Of a stretch of DNA of 64,000 nucleotides, positions 21,402 to 50,245 are shown one piece after another. Position numbers and translations under genes: made by a program. The notes beneath the pieces were generated by a model. The model was given only the letters and a program-made list of their open reading frames with translations. It ran no database searches and was not told where the DNA came from. Source of the stretch: Tiliqua scincoides (Eukaryota; Chordata; Lepidosauria; Squamata; Scincidae); contig NC_089830.1 of the NCBI RefSeq assembly GCF_035046505.1, positions 8,794,315 to 8,858,314 on the forward strand, given 5' to 3'. Each line of letters opens with the position of its first letter. Position 1 is the stretch's first letter.

Positions 21402-21719
21402 TTCTAAGGAACCTGAATTGGCCTTTCAGGGCTCTCTCACCCACTGCCAAACCCAAGGCTTTCTGCATTTGACACTTGCCTGTATAGCTCTTGCCTATAA
21501 AGTCACCAAGAGTTGGACACGACTGAACGCATAAAACACACATCTCTTCTTCCCCTACTTCCACAGGTTCAGGTCTCTGGCCCATGTCTGGATTGAGGTC
21601 CATGCTGCCACCTCCTTCTCACCTATACCTCAGTCATGTATGATTAGGGCAGAGAGAAAAAAAATGGCTCTCTTGCCTGCTCTAGCAGGCCCCATCACCT
21701 CAAGAAATGACTCCTCCAA

Positions 21720-24700
21720 AGGCAACAGGTTTAAATAAGCATTTAATTAGGATTCCATTGGTATTAATATTGCTTTCAATTAAAAAAATTAATTTCCCAC
21801 TTCCTTGCAGGTATTTCAAAGTACAATATTAATGTTATACAAAATGGAGCAGTTAAGCAAACACTGTTATTTCACATTTTACATTCTTCAAAAATACAAA
21901 TTCATGTTTATGCTTCTGGGATTTTGGAGAGGCTCTTCCTTTGGAAGTACTGTACCTGTTAACTAACATCTTCACATCACACAATGCAAGGACATTTGTT
22001 CCCATGTTTCAGAGTTAAATTAAATTTGCTTAAACACAACATATGCACTCCTGAGAGAAACTGACAACTTCAAATCTCCTCCACTTAACTCAGTGTTGCC
22101 CTGAAGAAGCAGGCAACAGGAGACAAGGAGGTCTCTTGGAGCTCAGACCCAGTAACACCATGTGCTGTCATGGAGTCAAGGGGGCGAATGCCCCCTCTCC
22201 TGGTTCAGGTTGGAAGTGAGGACCCAGAAAGGGACATCACAGATGTCATCTGAGAACCTTTAGGAGTCCCTAACTCCAACACTCTAGGACAGTGGTTCTC
22301 AAATTATGGGTCCATGGCCCCCCAACCCAATTTTTGGTGGTCTGCAAAGAGGGCAGATTAGGCTATGTGCATCAAGGGTTAAACAACCTGCTACTTAGGA
22401 GGAGCACTGCTGCCCAATCACCATTATAGCCACAGAGTGCTGAGTGACTAGTAAAGTGAAACTTCTTTTAAGGTGGGTCCTGATGCTAACCACTGCTCTC
22501 CACTGAACAGCAGGTAGTGACAGTGGTGAATGGGTTTGAAAAACCTTGCCTTAACTGAGAGATTTTCTTCCCCCACCTTATCCATTTCACACATGGTATT
22601 AACACCTGGTAGCATTTCACTGCACAGTGGGCACAGGTGTACCCACAACCTTCCCTTCCCTCTTTAAGGAGCAATGAAAGTACCCACCTCCCAAGATGCC
22701 TCAAATTAATCCAAAGTGGGAAAGGGGCAGGTACCTGATGGAGCTTCTGCATCCATCTCCACACTCACCCAACCAGTGCTAGAGAGAATAGCAGCTCCTC
22801 CTCTTTCCCTACATAAAGAGGTTTAGTATCTAAGCATTTGGAAAGAGACAACACTGCAGGGCAAAGGAAGATTCCATTTCACTTAACAGACTGCAAAAAT
22901 AAAAATCAAAGAATCTCCCTGGGCATTACTGGTGAAGAGTATAGGAGGGGAACAAAAAAACCAAAACATCCCCATGTGTTAAGTAGAAACTGTATTTACT
23001 TGAAAGTGTCCACTGCATAGAAACCACTTTTTGGCCAGCGTGCACACCACTAGAAACACAGTGTGGGTTACACACCATTTCCACAAACAAGCACACAGAC
23101 AGACACACACCACCACATAAATATCCAGTTTCCTTGGCATTTCTCAGTGCAGAACCAGAGTCCAAACCCTAGAAAGAAACAATAATACAGGAGGCAAATC
23201 TTACATGTCAGCCCTGACCCTGAATACAGGGAATGGTTACTTTAAAAACAAAATGGAAAGGGAGACCCCATATCTGAAACAGGCTTAAAAGGAAAGATGC
23301 CCCAATTTAAAACAAACAGCCACCCACAGCATTCAAGAACAGCCTCCAATTGAAAGTCTGTTCAATCTCTGCAAAGAGGACTGAGTCTTCTGGTTATGGT
23401 TTTGCAGAAAAGGGGAGCCAATCAGTGACATGGCTGTCACCTCTTCCATGTCCCTGTTTATCAAGAGCAGTTTCTCTTGTTGGCACCTGAACTGCTCGCA
23501 GCTACAGACCACGGGCACCAGAGACTACAAATCTGTCTGAACTGACACCTGCAGGGCTCTACCACTTCTGGTGACAAGTCACTTGCAGTGAAGTAAGGCA
23601 GGAATGTGATATCCAGAAGACCAACCCTAGAAGGTGCTACATGCCCATCCAAGGACAGCCTGTTCCTTCTTCTTCCCCTCAGAAGAGGGGCATGGCAGTT
23701 GATAGACTCTGTATCCAAGCAGTGAGCAAAGTCACCTCAGACAGCAGAAGTTCCTTTCAGCTCAGGCTCCCAATGGAAATTTTGCATAGACTGGACATTT
23801 GCTTAAAGATGCATAAGTTCGAAGGGGGCAGAACATACATAATTGAGCTGGTTCCCACACCAAATCCACCCATCTCACGCATGCACGGACACACAGAGAG
23901 CGCACGTGGATGCCACTGCTACCTACACATATTGCACTGGGGTTAAGTGCTCTTCTTTTTGCACACCCAAGTTAACGTTTACTCAGAGCGAAAAGGGGGG
24001 GAACCCTAATAACTTTGTGAAGAGTATTTACAAATTAAATTGCAGCAAGTCAGCTTAAAGAGAACTAAAGTGCATTTTAGAGCCCAGCATGCGAGTGTCA
24101 GTGGAGCAATCCCAGCAAAGTACTTTCCTTCTCTAAATTCCAGCAGCAGCAGCTTCCAGCAAATGCAGCCAACTTGTTCTCCAGCACAATCTCCATGTGG
24201 GTCCAGAGAGGATTCTCCAGTTGCTCTCCATAACCTGGGTTCTCAGCGCAACCAAATTACCCCAACTGAGCCCACAGCAGCACTAGCTGGAGAAGCAGGC
24301 CTGGAATTCATAGGTAGAGATGTTTGTTTCCAGTGGGTAAGGCAGGATTATAGTCTACATGTTACTGAACACAATGGGCTTACTTCTGATTAAGGTAATT
24401 AACACAATTTTCAAATACCTCTATTCACAGCGGCACATGCTGAGCAAAGATTATGCTCCCACACTGCACCTGTTGTGAGCAGGTCTCCAACATCCATTCC
24501 TGTGGTGCATTATCCTAATAGAGTTCACATGCTAACTCTTAATCCCTGGCTATCCAGCATGGCGGCCTCTCCATGTCCAACCAAGGAACACCCTTAGGCT
24601 ATGCATGGCTTACTGGCACACTCCTATGATGTGGCCTGGCTTCATATTAACAAAATAAGAGAGCAGAAGCAAGAACCATCACAAGGATGTTTCTCTGCTC

Positions 24701-26416
24701 TCCATTTCCACCTGCTGCTCCACCAGAGAGAACCAAGTAGAACAGCCAAGATGTGGAACGTATATGTGTACAGAAGCAGCCACCTCATGGGACAGGCTGA
24801 AATAATCATCAGCACTTCCTGGCTCTGCCCACTTGAGGCTGCAATCCTATGCACACTTTTCCTGAAGACAGTGGGTCTTACTTCTGAATAGACAAGTGTA
24901 GGATTGTGCTCTGAGTTGCCTGTTAATTGTCAACATAGTTGAACGTGCAGTGGGAGGTCTGTGCTAAGCAGCTATGAAGTTCCCCTGAGGTTGCTGAGTC
25001 TTACCATGCTACTGGGAAGTTCCTTGAAAACCAACAGTTACCACAGCTGAATAATTTTCAGCCCAAGCACTGAACCCTCTTGATCCTGCCCTGCTACAGA
25101 CTAGCTTAAGATGGATAGCGCCAAGGGCGGGGGGGAGGGGCAGCCCTTGTGTCAATCAGGCTGCCTCTCAAGAACTATCCCTTTGGCCATCAGACAAATA
25201 TTCTGAATTAGGTCTCTCCTACAGTCTCCCCTAGGGAGAAATCCAGGCAGATGGCATCTATTCTTTAAAAGTAGCAACACAATAGATATATAAAATGTGA
25301 CAAAGGAAGCTACACACACTGAAACCTTACAGGCTTTGGGTTGAGGGGAATCTATGTTAGGATTTTACCCTGAGTAAGTTAGAAGATAAGAAAGGACACA
25401 CTTTTCACCACAGCAGGGTGGGGGTAGGACTGAACAGGAATCAGACACTTGACAGGAGAAAGGAAGCATCTGGGAAGAGCTGGAGGACCAGCTGGCCAAG
25501 TGCCAGTTCACTGCAGTTGCTCCAGAGACACCATGGCAATCGGTAGCCCTAGGGAGACGCAGCACAGTCAGTGTGTGTGCTTGACTGGAACTGGCTGAAT
25601 TGTTCCTTAGTGGCAAGAGCCAGCTCTACCTGACGCAAATGGAGGCCTCCACAGACACCTCTGTCAAGCCAGGGCAACCACCTGCCAGGCTTCCATGGGT
25701 GCCTTCACTATGTCACCAGCTGCTGCGCTGAGCAAGTGGTTCTGGTAAAGCTGCAACAGTGCAAATCCTTTTAGCCCCTGAACTCCATGTAAACACCCAA
25801 ACAGCTGTTCAGTGGCACTCCAGTAGCCAGCAGGATCTCTATGTAAGAGGCAGAACCCAGCTGCCATGACAGAACAAGCCCCTCTGCTTATGTGCAAACT
25901 CCTATGCGAGGCGCCTTGCACTCTGACAGGGAAGCCCCTGGGGAGCACCTGCCTTGCCCTCCCCTGCCTGACACTGAAATGGGCGGCAACAACACCCTGC
26001 ACAATGCAGCTGCCTCTAGATCAAGAGCCCACCTCACCATTTGACATCTCCCACACTAACATCTTATTCTCCGTTACCCTCCTGACAATTGTAATAGTGC
26101 ACACTTAGTACTGAAGACACCCCCAGGAACTGTAACAAGAACCTCACGTGCCAGTAGCCCTGCTCCCCAACTCCCACCACCATCTTAGCAAGGTGCAACT
26201 ACAGAGCAGCCAGCCCCACAAGCCGTGATTCCCAGTTCCCAGTTACATCACCGGGAGGCAAAGTGACCAGAGAGTGCAGCCCAGGAGTTTAGGCATAACT
26301 TTGCTTTGTCACTATGGACAGGCCTCTCCTCCCTGGGAGAGGACCCACCTTCCAGGGCACAACAGGCTTCTGCCAATCCTTCCACATCTGCCCTCTCGGG
26401 CCAGGCTAGGAGGGCT
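21720..26416 (-). other. MTF1: Probable long MTF1 3' UTR
   Basis: The 4.7 kb after the MTF1 stop codon (minus strand) has fewer repeats than the rest of the window and no other gene. A minus-strand ATTAAA at about 21,742-21,747 could end the transcript. It includes a hAT-like fragment near 22,290-22,546 (CAGTGGTTCTCAAATT) and one near-palindromic element at 24,836-24,914. The extent is inferred, not shown. Confidence 0.4.
24836..24914. repeat. Near-palindromic 90-bp element
   Basis: The left arm GGCTGCAATCCTATGCACAC and right arm GACAAGTGTAGGATTGTGC face each other across GGTCTTACTTCTGAATA. It is an isolated copy of the family clustered at 2,703-3,575. Confidence 0.7.
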
Positions 26417-43319
<16,903 letters not shown>

Positions 43320-44142
43320 GGCTAGGTAGAAATCAGGGTCGAGTCACATAATTAGTACACAACAGTTCACCTATGAACAGAATACAGAACACATAGTTAG
43401 AATAGCCTGATCAGATCAACATTAGAAAACTGATACTAATTTGACTTTCAGGGCTTGTATAATTTGATTTATTTTGCTCCTTTACAATTCTATTATTCTG
43501 TCCCATGCAGAATATGCTTCAGTTGCTTTAGGCAAACTGTCATTACCTGTTGCATGTTCAGTTTGGGTGCTATGGAAGAAAGTTATTTAGAAATAATGAC
43601 AACAATTCACCGTATAACAGCCATGAGTAAACCTTACCTACAACTATTGTTCATGACAGCAAATCCTCCTTCTGAGAGACAAGTCCCAGCAAGGTTTAAA
43701 AGAAACATGGTAAGAGCCAGCACCAAATCTTTAGGCAAGGAACATGTAAGGGGCGTAACAGAGATTTCAGACCCAGAGAAGTTCAGCATTGCACACCTAG
43801 ATTGCACACAACCACAAACTGGCCAAGAACAGATACATTTGTTCTCAGCTTTGTATTACAAAAACCAGGCAAGGCATCCTGTACATAACGTCTTCAGCTA
43901 CTACTGCAAATTATGAGTCAGAAGCCTATGCTATACCATATGTGCTGTACATAAAGCACATGTCTGCCACCAAACATACTGCCAAGTTCACTTAACAGCA
44001 CTCTGCGAAGGTTGGAAATGACCTCAGAAGATTTTGGACTCCAAAGGCTAAAGCCCCCTGTGGGATCACTGCATCTCAACTTTGCTCTCACAGAAATACA
44101 GGAAGGAAGGGGTCTTGTACTTGAAGGAAGGGCCATGTACTC

Positions 44143-44483
44143 CAGTACTTCTCAAATTTTGCCCTCCACCATAACACTTCACATGGTCCACCTAATCAAA
44201 GTACCACTGGAAGCAAGTGGAGATGGCGTCACCAGTTACTTCTGGGTTGGGAGGCCAGATGTGATGTGACAAACACGAGTTAAGAGACTCGGGGTGAATG
44301 GGAGGGCTTTTTCAAGCACAGAAAAGCATGCTTTGGAGCTCTGCCTGCTGAGCCAAGCCTCTTACCACTGTTTGTTGCATCACATTCTTGGTCTCACTGC
44401 TGGATGGCAGGGGTCCTGCAAGTACCACCAGATATCACCTCAAGTACACTGGTGGTGCCTGTACCACTGGTTGAGAAACACTG
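44143..44483 (+). mobile_element. hAT-like MITE, family 3
   Basis: It begins CAGTACTTCTCAAATTT and ends GGTTGAGAAACACTG. The flanking ATGTACTC and ATCTACTT match at six of eight positions, as for an aged duplication. The same family is at 7,881-8,222. Confidence 0.7.
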
Positions 44484-44499
44484 ATCTACTTCAAATCCA

Positions 44500-45860
44500 C
44501 CCACCTGGCTTTAAGCAGAAAATGCCTCTCTGGAGTAGCTCCCACAGGCACCTGTCAAGTCTCTGCTTGAAGACCTCAAGGGAGAGAGAACTCACCACCT
44601 CGGTATCCCTGAGAGTGGGAGATACTCCAGAGAGGGATCTCCTGCTTCAAGCAGGAGAGGGGGAAGAAAGTAGGGGTGGCTGGGGGAAGAAAGGGGCACT
44701 CTCACGGATACCAAGAGAAATGGTGGATTCTCCCTCACCTGAGTTCTTCAAGTGCCCCACCCCCTCCTAGCCGCTTCCTACTCCACTCCCCCCAGCTTGA
44801 AGCAGAAAATGCCTCTCTGGGGTAGCTCCCAATGCGTCTATCAAGCCTCTGTCTGAAGACCTCAAGTGAATGCCCCATTTCCCCCCAGGTATCCCTGAGA
44901 GTACCCCATTTCTCCCCTAGTCACTCCAACTTTCTCACCCCCACAGGCGCCTGACAAGCCTCTGCTTGAAGACCTCAAGAGAGAAAGAACCCCCACTTCT
45001 CTTGGCACCCTGAGAGTGCCCCATTCCCCCCCAGCCCCCTCACTTTTCCCCAAACAGGTGCCTGTTATGCCTCTAAACAGGTGCCTGTTATACCAGGGGA
45101 CATCCACTAAAATTGAGTGTTGGGCGGGTTAGGACAGACAAAAGAAAATATTTCTTTATTCAGCGTGTGATCAGTCTGTGGAACTCCTTGCCGCAGGATG
45201 TGGTGCTGGCGTCTAGCCTAGACACCTTTAAAAGGGGATTGGACAAGACATGATGTGTATGCGCAACCTCCTGATTTTAGAAATGGGTTATGTCAGAATG
45301 CCAGATGCAAGGGAGGGCACCAGGATGAGGTCTCTTGTTATCTGGTGTGCTCCCTGGGGCATCTGGTGAGCTGCTGTGAGATACAGGAAGCTGGATTAGA
45401 TGGGCCTATGGCCTGATCTAGGGGCTGTTCTTATGTTCTCTGTCTGAAGACCTCAAGAAAGGGAGAACCCCCCCCATTTCTCTTGGTTTCCCTGAGAGTG
45501 CCCCATTCCCCCCAGCAACCCCCACATCTCCCCCCCAGGCTCCTGTCAAGCCTCTACTTGAAGACCTTAAGAGAGGAAGAACCCACCACTCTTCTTGGTA
45601 TCCCTGAGAGCCACCCCCACTTTCTGCCTCCCCCCAGAGGCCCCTGTCAAGCTTCTGCCTGATGACCTCAAATGAGTGCCCCACAACCCCCCCAGGCCCC
45701 TGTCAAGCCTCTACTTGAAGACCTTAAGAGAGGAAGAACCCACCACTCCTCTTGGTTCCCCTGAGAGTGCCCCATTCCCCCCAAGTATCTGGAGTGCCCC
45801 ACTGCCCACAGCGACCCCAATTTCTGCCCCCCAGGAGAACCCGCCAAGTTTCTAATATAA
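44500..45860. repeat. Degenerate tandem array in MTF1 intron 1
   Basis: The phrase CAAGCCTCTGCTTGAAGACC or close variants occurs near 44,552, 44,838, 44,950, 45,436, 45,543, 45,645 and 45,700, with GAGAACCC and TCCCTGAGAGTGCCCCA between. Spacing is irregular, about 85-290 bp. A LINE copy (45,098-45,437) interrupts the array. Origin of the unit is unclear. Confidence 0.65.
45098..45437 (+). mobile_element. CR1-like LINE 3' end inside the tandem array
   Basis: Plus-strand copy, with TCAGTCTGTGGAACTCCTTG, GCAGGATGTGGTGCTGGCG and the tail GGGGCTGTTCTTATGTTC. A short internal stretch between GGATTGGACAAG and ACATGATGTG is missing compared with other copies. Confidence 0.8.
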
Positions 45861-45879
45861 AGAGAGCCCCCACCCCAGA

Positions 45880-46310
45880 GCAGTCACCCCTCCCCCCAGT
45901 CCGGCCCAGCCCCCCAGCCAGGGCAGCCCGAGGGCGGGCCCCAGGACGAAGGCCCAGCAAAGGCCCCAGGACGAAGGCCCCAGCAGGCCGCGCAGGGAGG
46001 CCCGGGCAGCCCCGACCCGCCGAGGGAGGGGAGGGACCGGGCAGCCCCGACCCGACCCACCCCGCAGCAGCGCCTCACCGGCTCCCTCCAGCGCCAGGCC
46101 GGGCCCAGCCCGCGTCGCCGCCATCACGCCCGGCCGGCCGGCCAGCCAGGCGCTCGGTCCCCGACCCGTCAGAGAGGCGCCGCAGACATCCACGCTTCCG
46201 CTTCCGCCTGCCGCGGGGCACGTCGGGAGAGTCCCACTTCCGGTTGGGCTCCTGCCATAGAGACAGGCGGGCTACAGCGGCACCCTCCGGCGCCCCCTAG
46301 AGGCTGGCCC
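45880..46310 (-). promoter_or_regulatory. MTF1: MTF1 CpG-island promoter and non-coding exon 1
   Basis: A strong CpG island upstream of MTF1 coding exon 1. A consensus donor GAGCCG/GTGAGG on the minus strand puts the end of non-coding exon 1 at 46,079. The first-exon start is not defined. ACTTCCGCTTCCGC and CACTTCCGGTT near 46,190-46,245 are ETS-like motifs common at such promoters. Confidence 0.6.
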
Positions 46311-46334
46311 GCTTAGGGCGGAGGTCCTCCAGCA

Positions 46335-47135
46335 TTCCAACCCCCTGGGAGTGACGCCATCCACCTGGGAGTGACGTCACGGGAGGGAGTGACGTCACCA
46401 AGCAGAGAAAATCATGACACGTGGCAAAATCGAATCCAAGTTAATTAAATAAATTACATTAAAATAATAATAATAATAATAATAAAACTTTATTTTTATC
46501 CCGCCCTTCTCCCAAAAAGTTCTCCCAATTAAATTAAAAGTTTACAATATGTCTAAACACTGAATGGAAATAATTTTTTTGTATTTAAAAAAAATGTGAT
46601 GTCATCCACCTGGGAGTGATGTCATGAGAGTGATTGACGTCATCAAGCAGGGAACATTATGACAAAATTAAATCAAAATTAAGTAAATTAATAGTAAATT
46701 TAATTTAACCAATTTAATTTGCAGCCCAGTGCTATGCATGTCTACTCAGAAGTAAGTCCCATTAGAGTGAATGGGGCTTACTCCCAGTAAAGTGTGGATA
46801 GGATTGGGCTGTGCGTTAAGTAAAAGTAAATAATTAAATTAAATTAATAATTAAATTAAAAATTAAATCCACTCCCAGGTGGATGGCATCACGTTTTTTT
46901 AAAATAAAAAATTATTTTAATTCCATTTTTAGATTGATTGTAAACTTTTAATTTACTTTTAATTTAATTAAAAGTTTACAATAAATCCAAAAATCTGAAA
47001 TGAAATAATTTTTTTTGTATTTTAAAAAATGTGATGTTATTAACTTGGGAGTGATGTCATGGCTGGAAGTGATGTTATCAAGTAAGAAATTTTTTTAATA
47101 CGCCCATATGACAAAATCAAATCAAAATTAACTAA
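46335..47135. repeat. AT-rich repeat debris with CRE-like words
   Basis: A block CACCTGGGAGTGAYGTCA followed by GTGACGTCA/ATGTCATCAAGCAG occurs three times, at about 46,365-46,405, 46,608-46,660 and 47,045-47,090. AATTAAATT-type sequence lies between. Full TGACGTCA sites are at 46,372-46,379, 46,390-46,397 and 46,635-46,642. The words resemble parts of the family 2 hAT-like elements (GTGATGTCATGACCAGAAGT at 12,603). A SINE tail, (AAT)n followed by CCCGCCCTTCTCCC, lies at 46,456-46,520, and a near-palindromic element at 46,722-46,815. Confidence 0.55.
46722..46815. repeat. Near-palindromic 90-bp element
   Basis: The arms GCATGTCTACTCAGAAGTAA and GGCTTACTCCCAGTAAAGTG carry the family consensus in reverse orientation and end GGATAGGATTGGGCTG. 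Confidence 0.75.
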
Positions 47136-47381
47136 ATTAAAAGTTTACAATAAGTATAAAATGTATTCAGGACTGGACCGTATACATTGTATAGGGCAGC
47201 AGGTTTTTTTCCCCAAGGATTCCACAGGTCCCTTGGTGTTTTTCCCCACAGCTCCCCGTGTGCTGGATCCTTGTAGGCATCTTGCAAGAGAAGCCCCCCA
47301 CCCACCCACCCATTTGCTTGTGCTACTGAAAGTGCATCCTGTCCCCAACCTGCAGTAGGGGGTGGATACAGGGTATGGTGT

Positions 47382-48276
47382 AGTTGGCAACCTTCAGTCT
47401 CGAAAGACTATGGTATTGAGCTCTGAATGGTGGTTCTGGAACAGCGTCTAGTGTGGCTGAAAAGGCCGATTCGGGAGTGACAATCCCTTCCACACTGGGA
47501 GCAAGTGCAGTCTGTCCCTGGTCTCTCCCTGGCTGTGGGCCTTCCTTCTTTGCCTCTTTGCCTCAGCCTGTTGGCCAAGTGTCTCTTCAAACTGGGAAAG
47601 GCCATGCTGCACAGCCTGCCTCCAAGCAGGCCGCTCAGAGGCCAGGGTTTCCCACCTGTTGAGGTCCACTCCTAAGGCCTTCAGATCCCTCTTGCAGATG
47701 TCCTTGTATCGCAGCTGTGGTCTACCTGTAGGGCGCTTTCCTTGCACGAGTTCTCCATAGAGGAGATCCTTTGGGATCCGGCCATCATCCATTCTCACGA
47801 CATGACCGAGCCAATGCAGGCGTCTCTGTTTCAGCAGTGCATACATGCTAGGGATTCCAGCTCGTTCCAGGACTGTGTTGTTTGGAACTTTGTCCTGCCA
47901 GGTGATGCCGAGGGTGCGTCGGAGGCAGCGCATGTGGAAAGCGTTCAGTTTCCTCTCCTGTTGTGAGAGAAGAGTCCATGACTCGCTGCAGTACAGAAGT
48001 GTACGCAGGACACAAGCTCCGTAGACCTGGATCTTGGTAAGTTCTGTCAGCTTCTTGTTGGACTAGACTCTCTTTGTGAGTCTGGAAAACGTGGTAGCTG
48101 CTTTACTGATGCGTTTGTTCAGCTCGGTATCAAGAGAAAGAGTGTCGGAGATTGTTGAGCCAAGGTACACAAAGTCATGGACAACCTCCAGTTCATGTGC
48201 AGAGATTGTAATGCACGGAGGTGAGTCCACATCCTGAACCATGACCTGTGTTTTCTTAAGGCTGATCATCAATCCA
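47382..48276 (-). mobile_element. Endonuclease-RT LINE, second copy, 5'-truncated
   Basis: The minus strand encodes MISLKKTQVMVQDVDSPPCI, the RT thumb region, CLRRTLGITWQDKVPNNTVL, LHWLGHVVRMDDGRIPKDLL and the CTCSQCGRDCHSRIGLFS tail. It shares its 3' end with the 1,434-bp copy and is less damaged. It lies between the MTF1 promoter and the INPP5B 3' end. Confidence 0.85.
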
Positions 48277-50120
48277 AATTATACATACAGGGTATTATAC
48301 ATACAGGGTGTGGTGCATTGCATTGCAAGGTCCTTCTGATTCTCACAGTCCCCAACCTGTATTGCAAGCCAGTTGTGGCAGGGATTTGTCTTTTCACTCT
48401 GCATCATGCTGTCTACTCTCCTGGTACAATGCTGATGATAATGATAATTTCCCTATACAGTGAGCAGGAGCCTTGGCCTCTACACTTGTCCAGGGGAGGG
48501 ACTGCAATACTGCTCTGTAGTGGTTCACAAACATTTTTGACTATAAGCTCTCTTGATCTATTGGGGCATTAGCTGCAGCTCCCCATTAGGGGTACAATCC
48601 TATACACTGAATAGGAAGGCGGGTTTTTTGCAAGGATTCTGCAGCTCCCCTAGCTGCTTTCTGTGACTCCCCAGGAAGCCTCAGCTCACAGTTTGGAAAC
48701 CAGTGCTGTACTGACTTCTCACAACAGGCTCAGAGCTCCAGGCCTGCTCCTCAATTGCCCTCCAAAAAGTCAGCCAACTGAGGATATAGGCACCCTTGCC
48801 AGCAGGACTGAGGGACCAGTCAGTAGGGACTCCCTGTATCTTTATTTGCACCTTTTCCATTCCCCCTGCCCCTGTCTCATGTGCAGCCTCACCATGGTGT
48901 TGGGGAGACAGTGCTTGCTGCAGATGGCCTGGAAGTGTGCTGGGTGTATGCTAGGTTGATGCTGCCATGTGCATTGGCCCTGGGACCACCAACAGGCAGA
49001 TGTGCAGGGTACCTTGTGGGTGGTGCTATGTGGGCACAGTGGTGTCTGGTGAGCAGAAATATGCATGAGCTCTGCTCTAGCTGGGTGCCTACAGGTGCGG
49101 CAGTGGCGCATTTTCCCTGGTCTCCTCATCCATGTGTGCTGCAACCTATCCTTGGGAGATCTGTCCAGGACCAAGTCTCCATCGAGTTCCAGGGAGGCAG
49201 CTCCTGGACAGGAGTGTCTGGAATTGTGACCCATGAGGCAACCTTGGGATGTTGTGGCTTGGCCTCCTTTGCTGGGTTGTGCCTGTGCTGTTGTTTCCAT
49301 GTCTGTGTGGCATCGCTCAGTTGTCAGGGCAAGCATGTGTCATGTGCTGCTTGGCTGCAGTGACATCAGAGCCATGCCACTTGATAGCTGGGCTGCCATG
49401 GTGCCAGCAGTGCGGCCGGCAATGTTGTTTGAATAGCACTGTGGTTGCTGGAGACATCAGCATCTTTGCTGAAATGGCAAGACGTGACTCGGCCGATACT
49501 CTCTCGCCTCCTCCCCTGCCTTTGCTGGCCAGGTTTGGGGTACAACAGACATCATGCCAGTGTCCCTGCAGTGTCGGCACAGCCTCTGTCTGCTGAGGCC
49601 TGCAGGACCCAGAGAGAGCTGACGCATAGCAGAGGTGGAAAACACTCATTTCAAACTCCCCACCCACTTCTACAACATGGCATCCCTGTACAGATGGTAT
49701 CAGATGAACAAGGAGGGCCAATACAGAACATTTAAAATTTTTAAAATGTTAAATTCACATTATATTATTTTCTTTTTAGTTATAAAAAAAGTACCTTTTT
49801 TACAACTTTAAGGATTTAAGTGTACAGGCAATGACAGACAAGAATGGGCACCATCAGAAAGTTCAAGATGCCTCATGAGTCAAGGAAGTGAGTGCATCAA
49901 GCCCTTGTTCATGTACAATTCACTATGAAATCTACTGTCCTTTGTAGTGCTGTTAATACAGCAGCAGCTGCGTCTTCATACTCGTATTCCAGAACTGATG
50001 GTTTGTGCTTCTCTTGCATAAAAATACTGTTGGATCTAATACTCTGCATATACAAAATTATCTTTGCAGGAATCCACACAGCCCAGTGGCCCTCCTTACG
50101 GATCTGCTAGCCCACAGTCC
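48277..50120. other. Intergenic stretch and INPP5B 3' flank
   Basis: No coding exon recognised. The right part must hold the INPP5B 3' UTR, but no clear minus-strand AATAAA was found close to the stop codon. Part of 48,840-49,700 is GT-rich and similar in flavour to 40,080-41,100. Confidence 0.4.
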
Positions 50121-50245
50121 TCACAGCACACCACATTCCCGCAAGAGGAAATGCTGGACAAACTGCTGAGCCTTCCGCTTCTCGGCAACAGTCGGTTTGG
50201 GGTGGTCAGGAGGGGGCCGCAGCAATAAGCCCCCAAATATACTAG
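50121..50245 (-). CDS. INPP5B: INPP5B last exon with CAAX end
   Basis: Encodes [39 protein letters not shown] and the stop. CGVL at the extreme C-terminus fits a prenylation box with Leu at the last position. Confidence 0.93.

Noticed and set aside
45752-46300. ORFs of 110-180 codons across the MTF1 CpG island
   Set aside because: Composition-driven open frames in GC-rich DNA, out of phase with any neighbouring exon and unlike known proteins.
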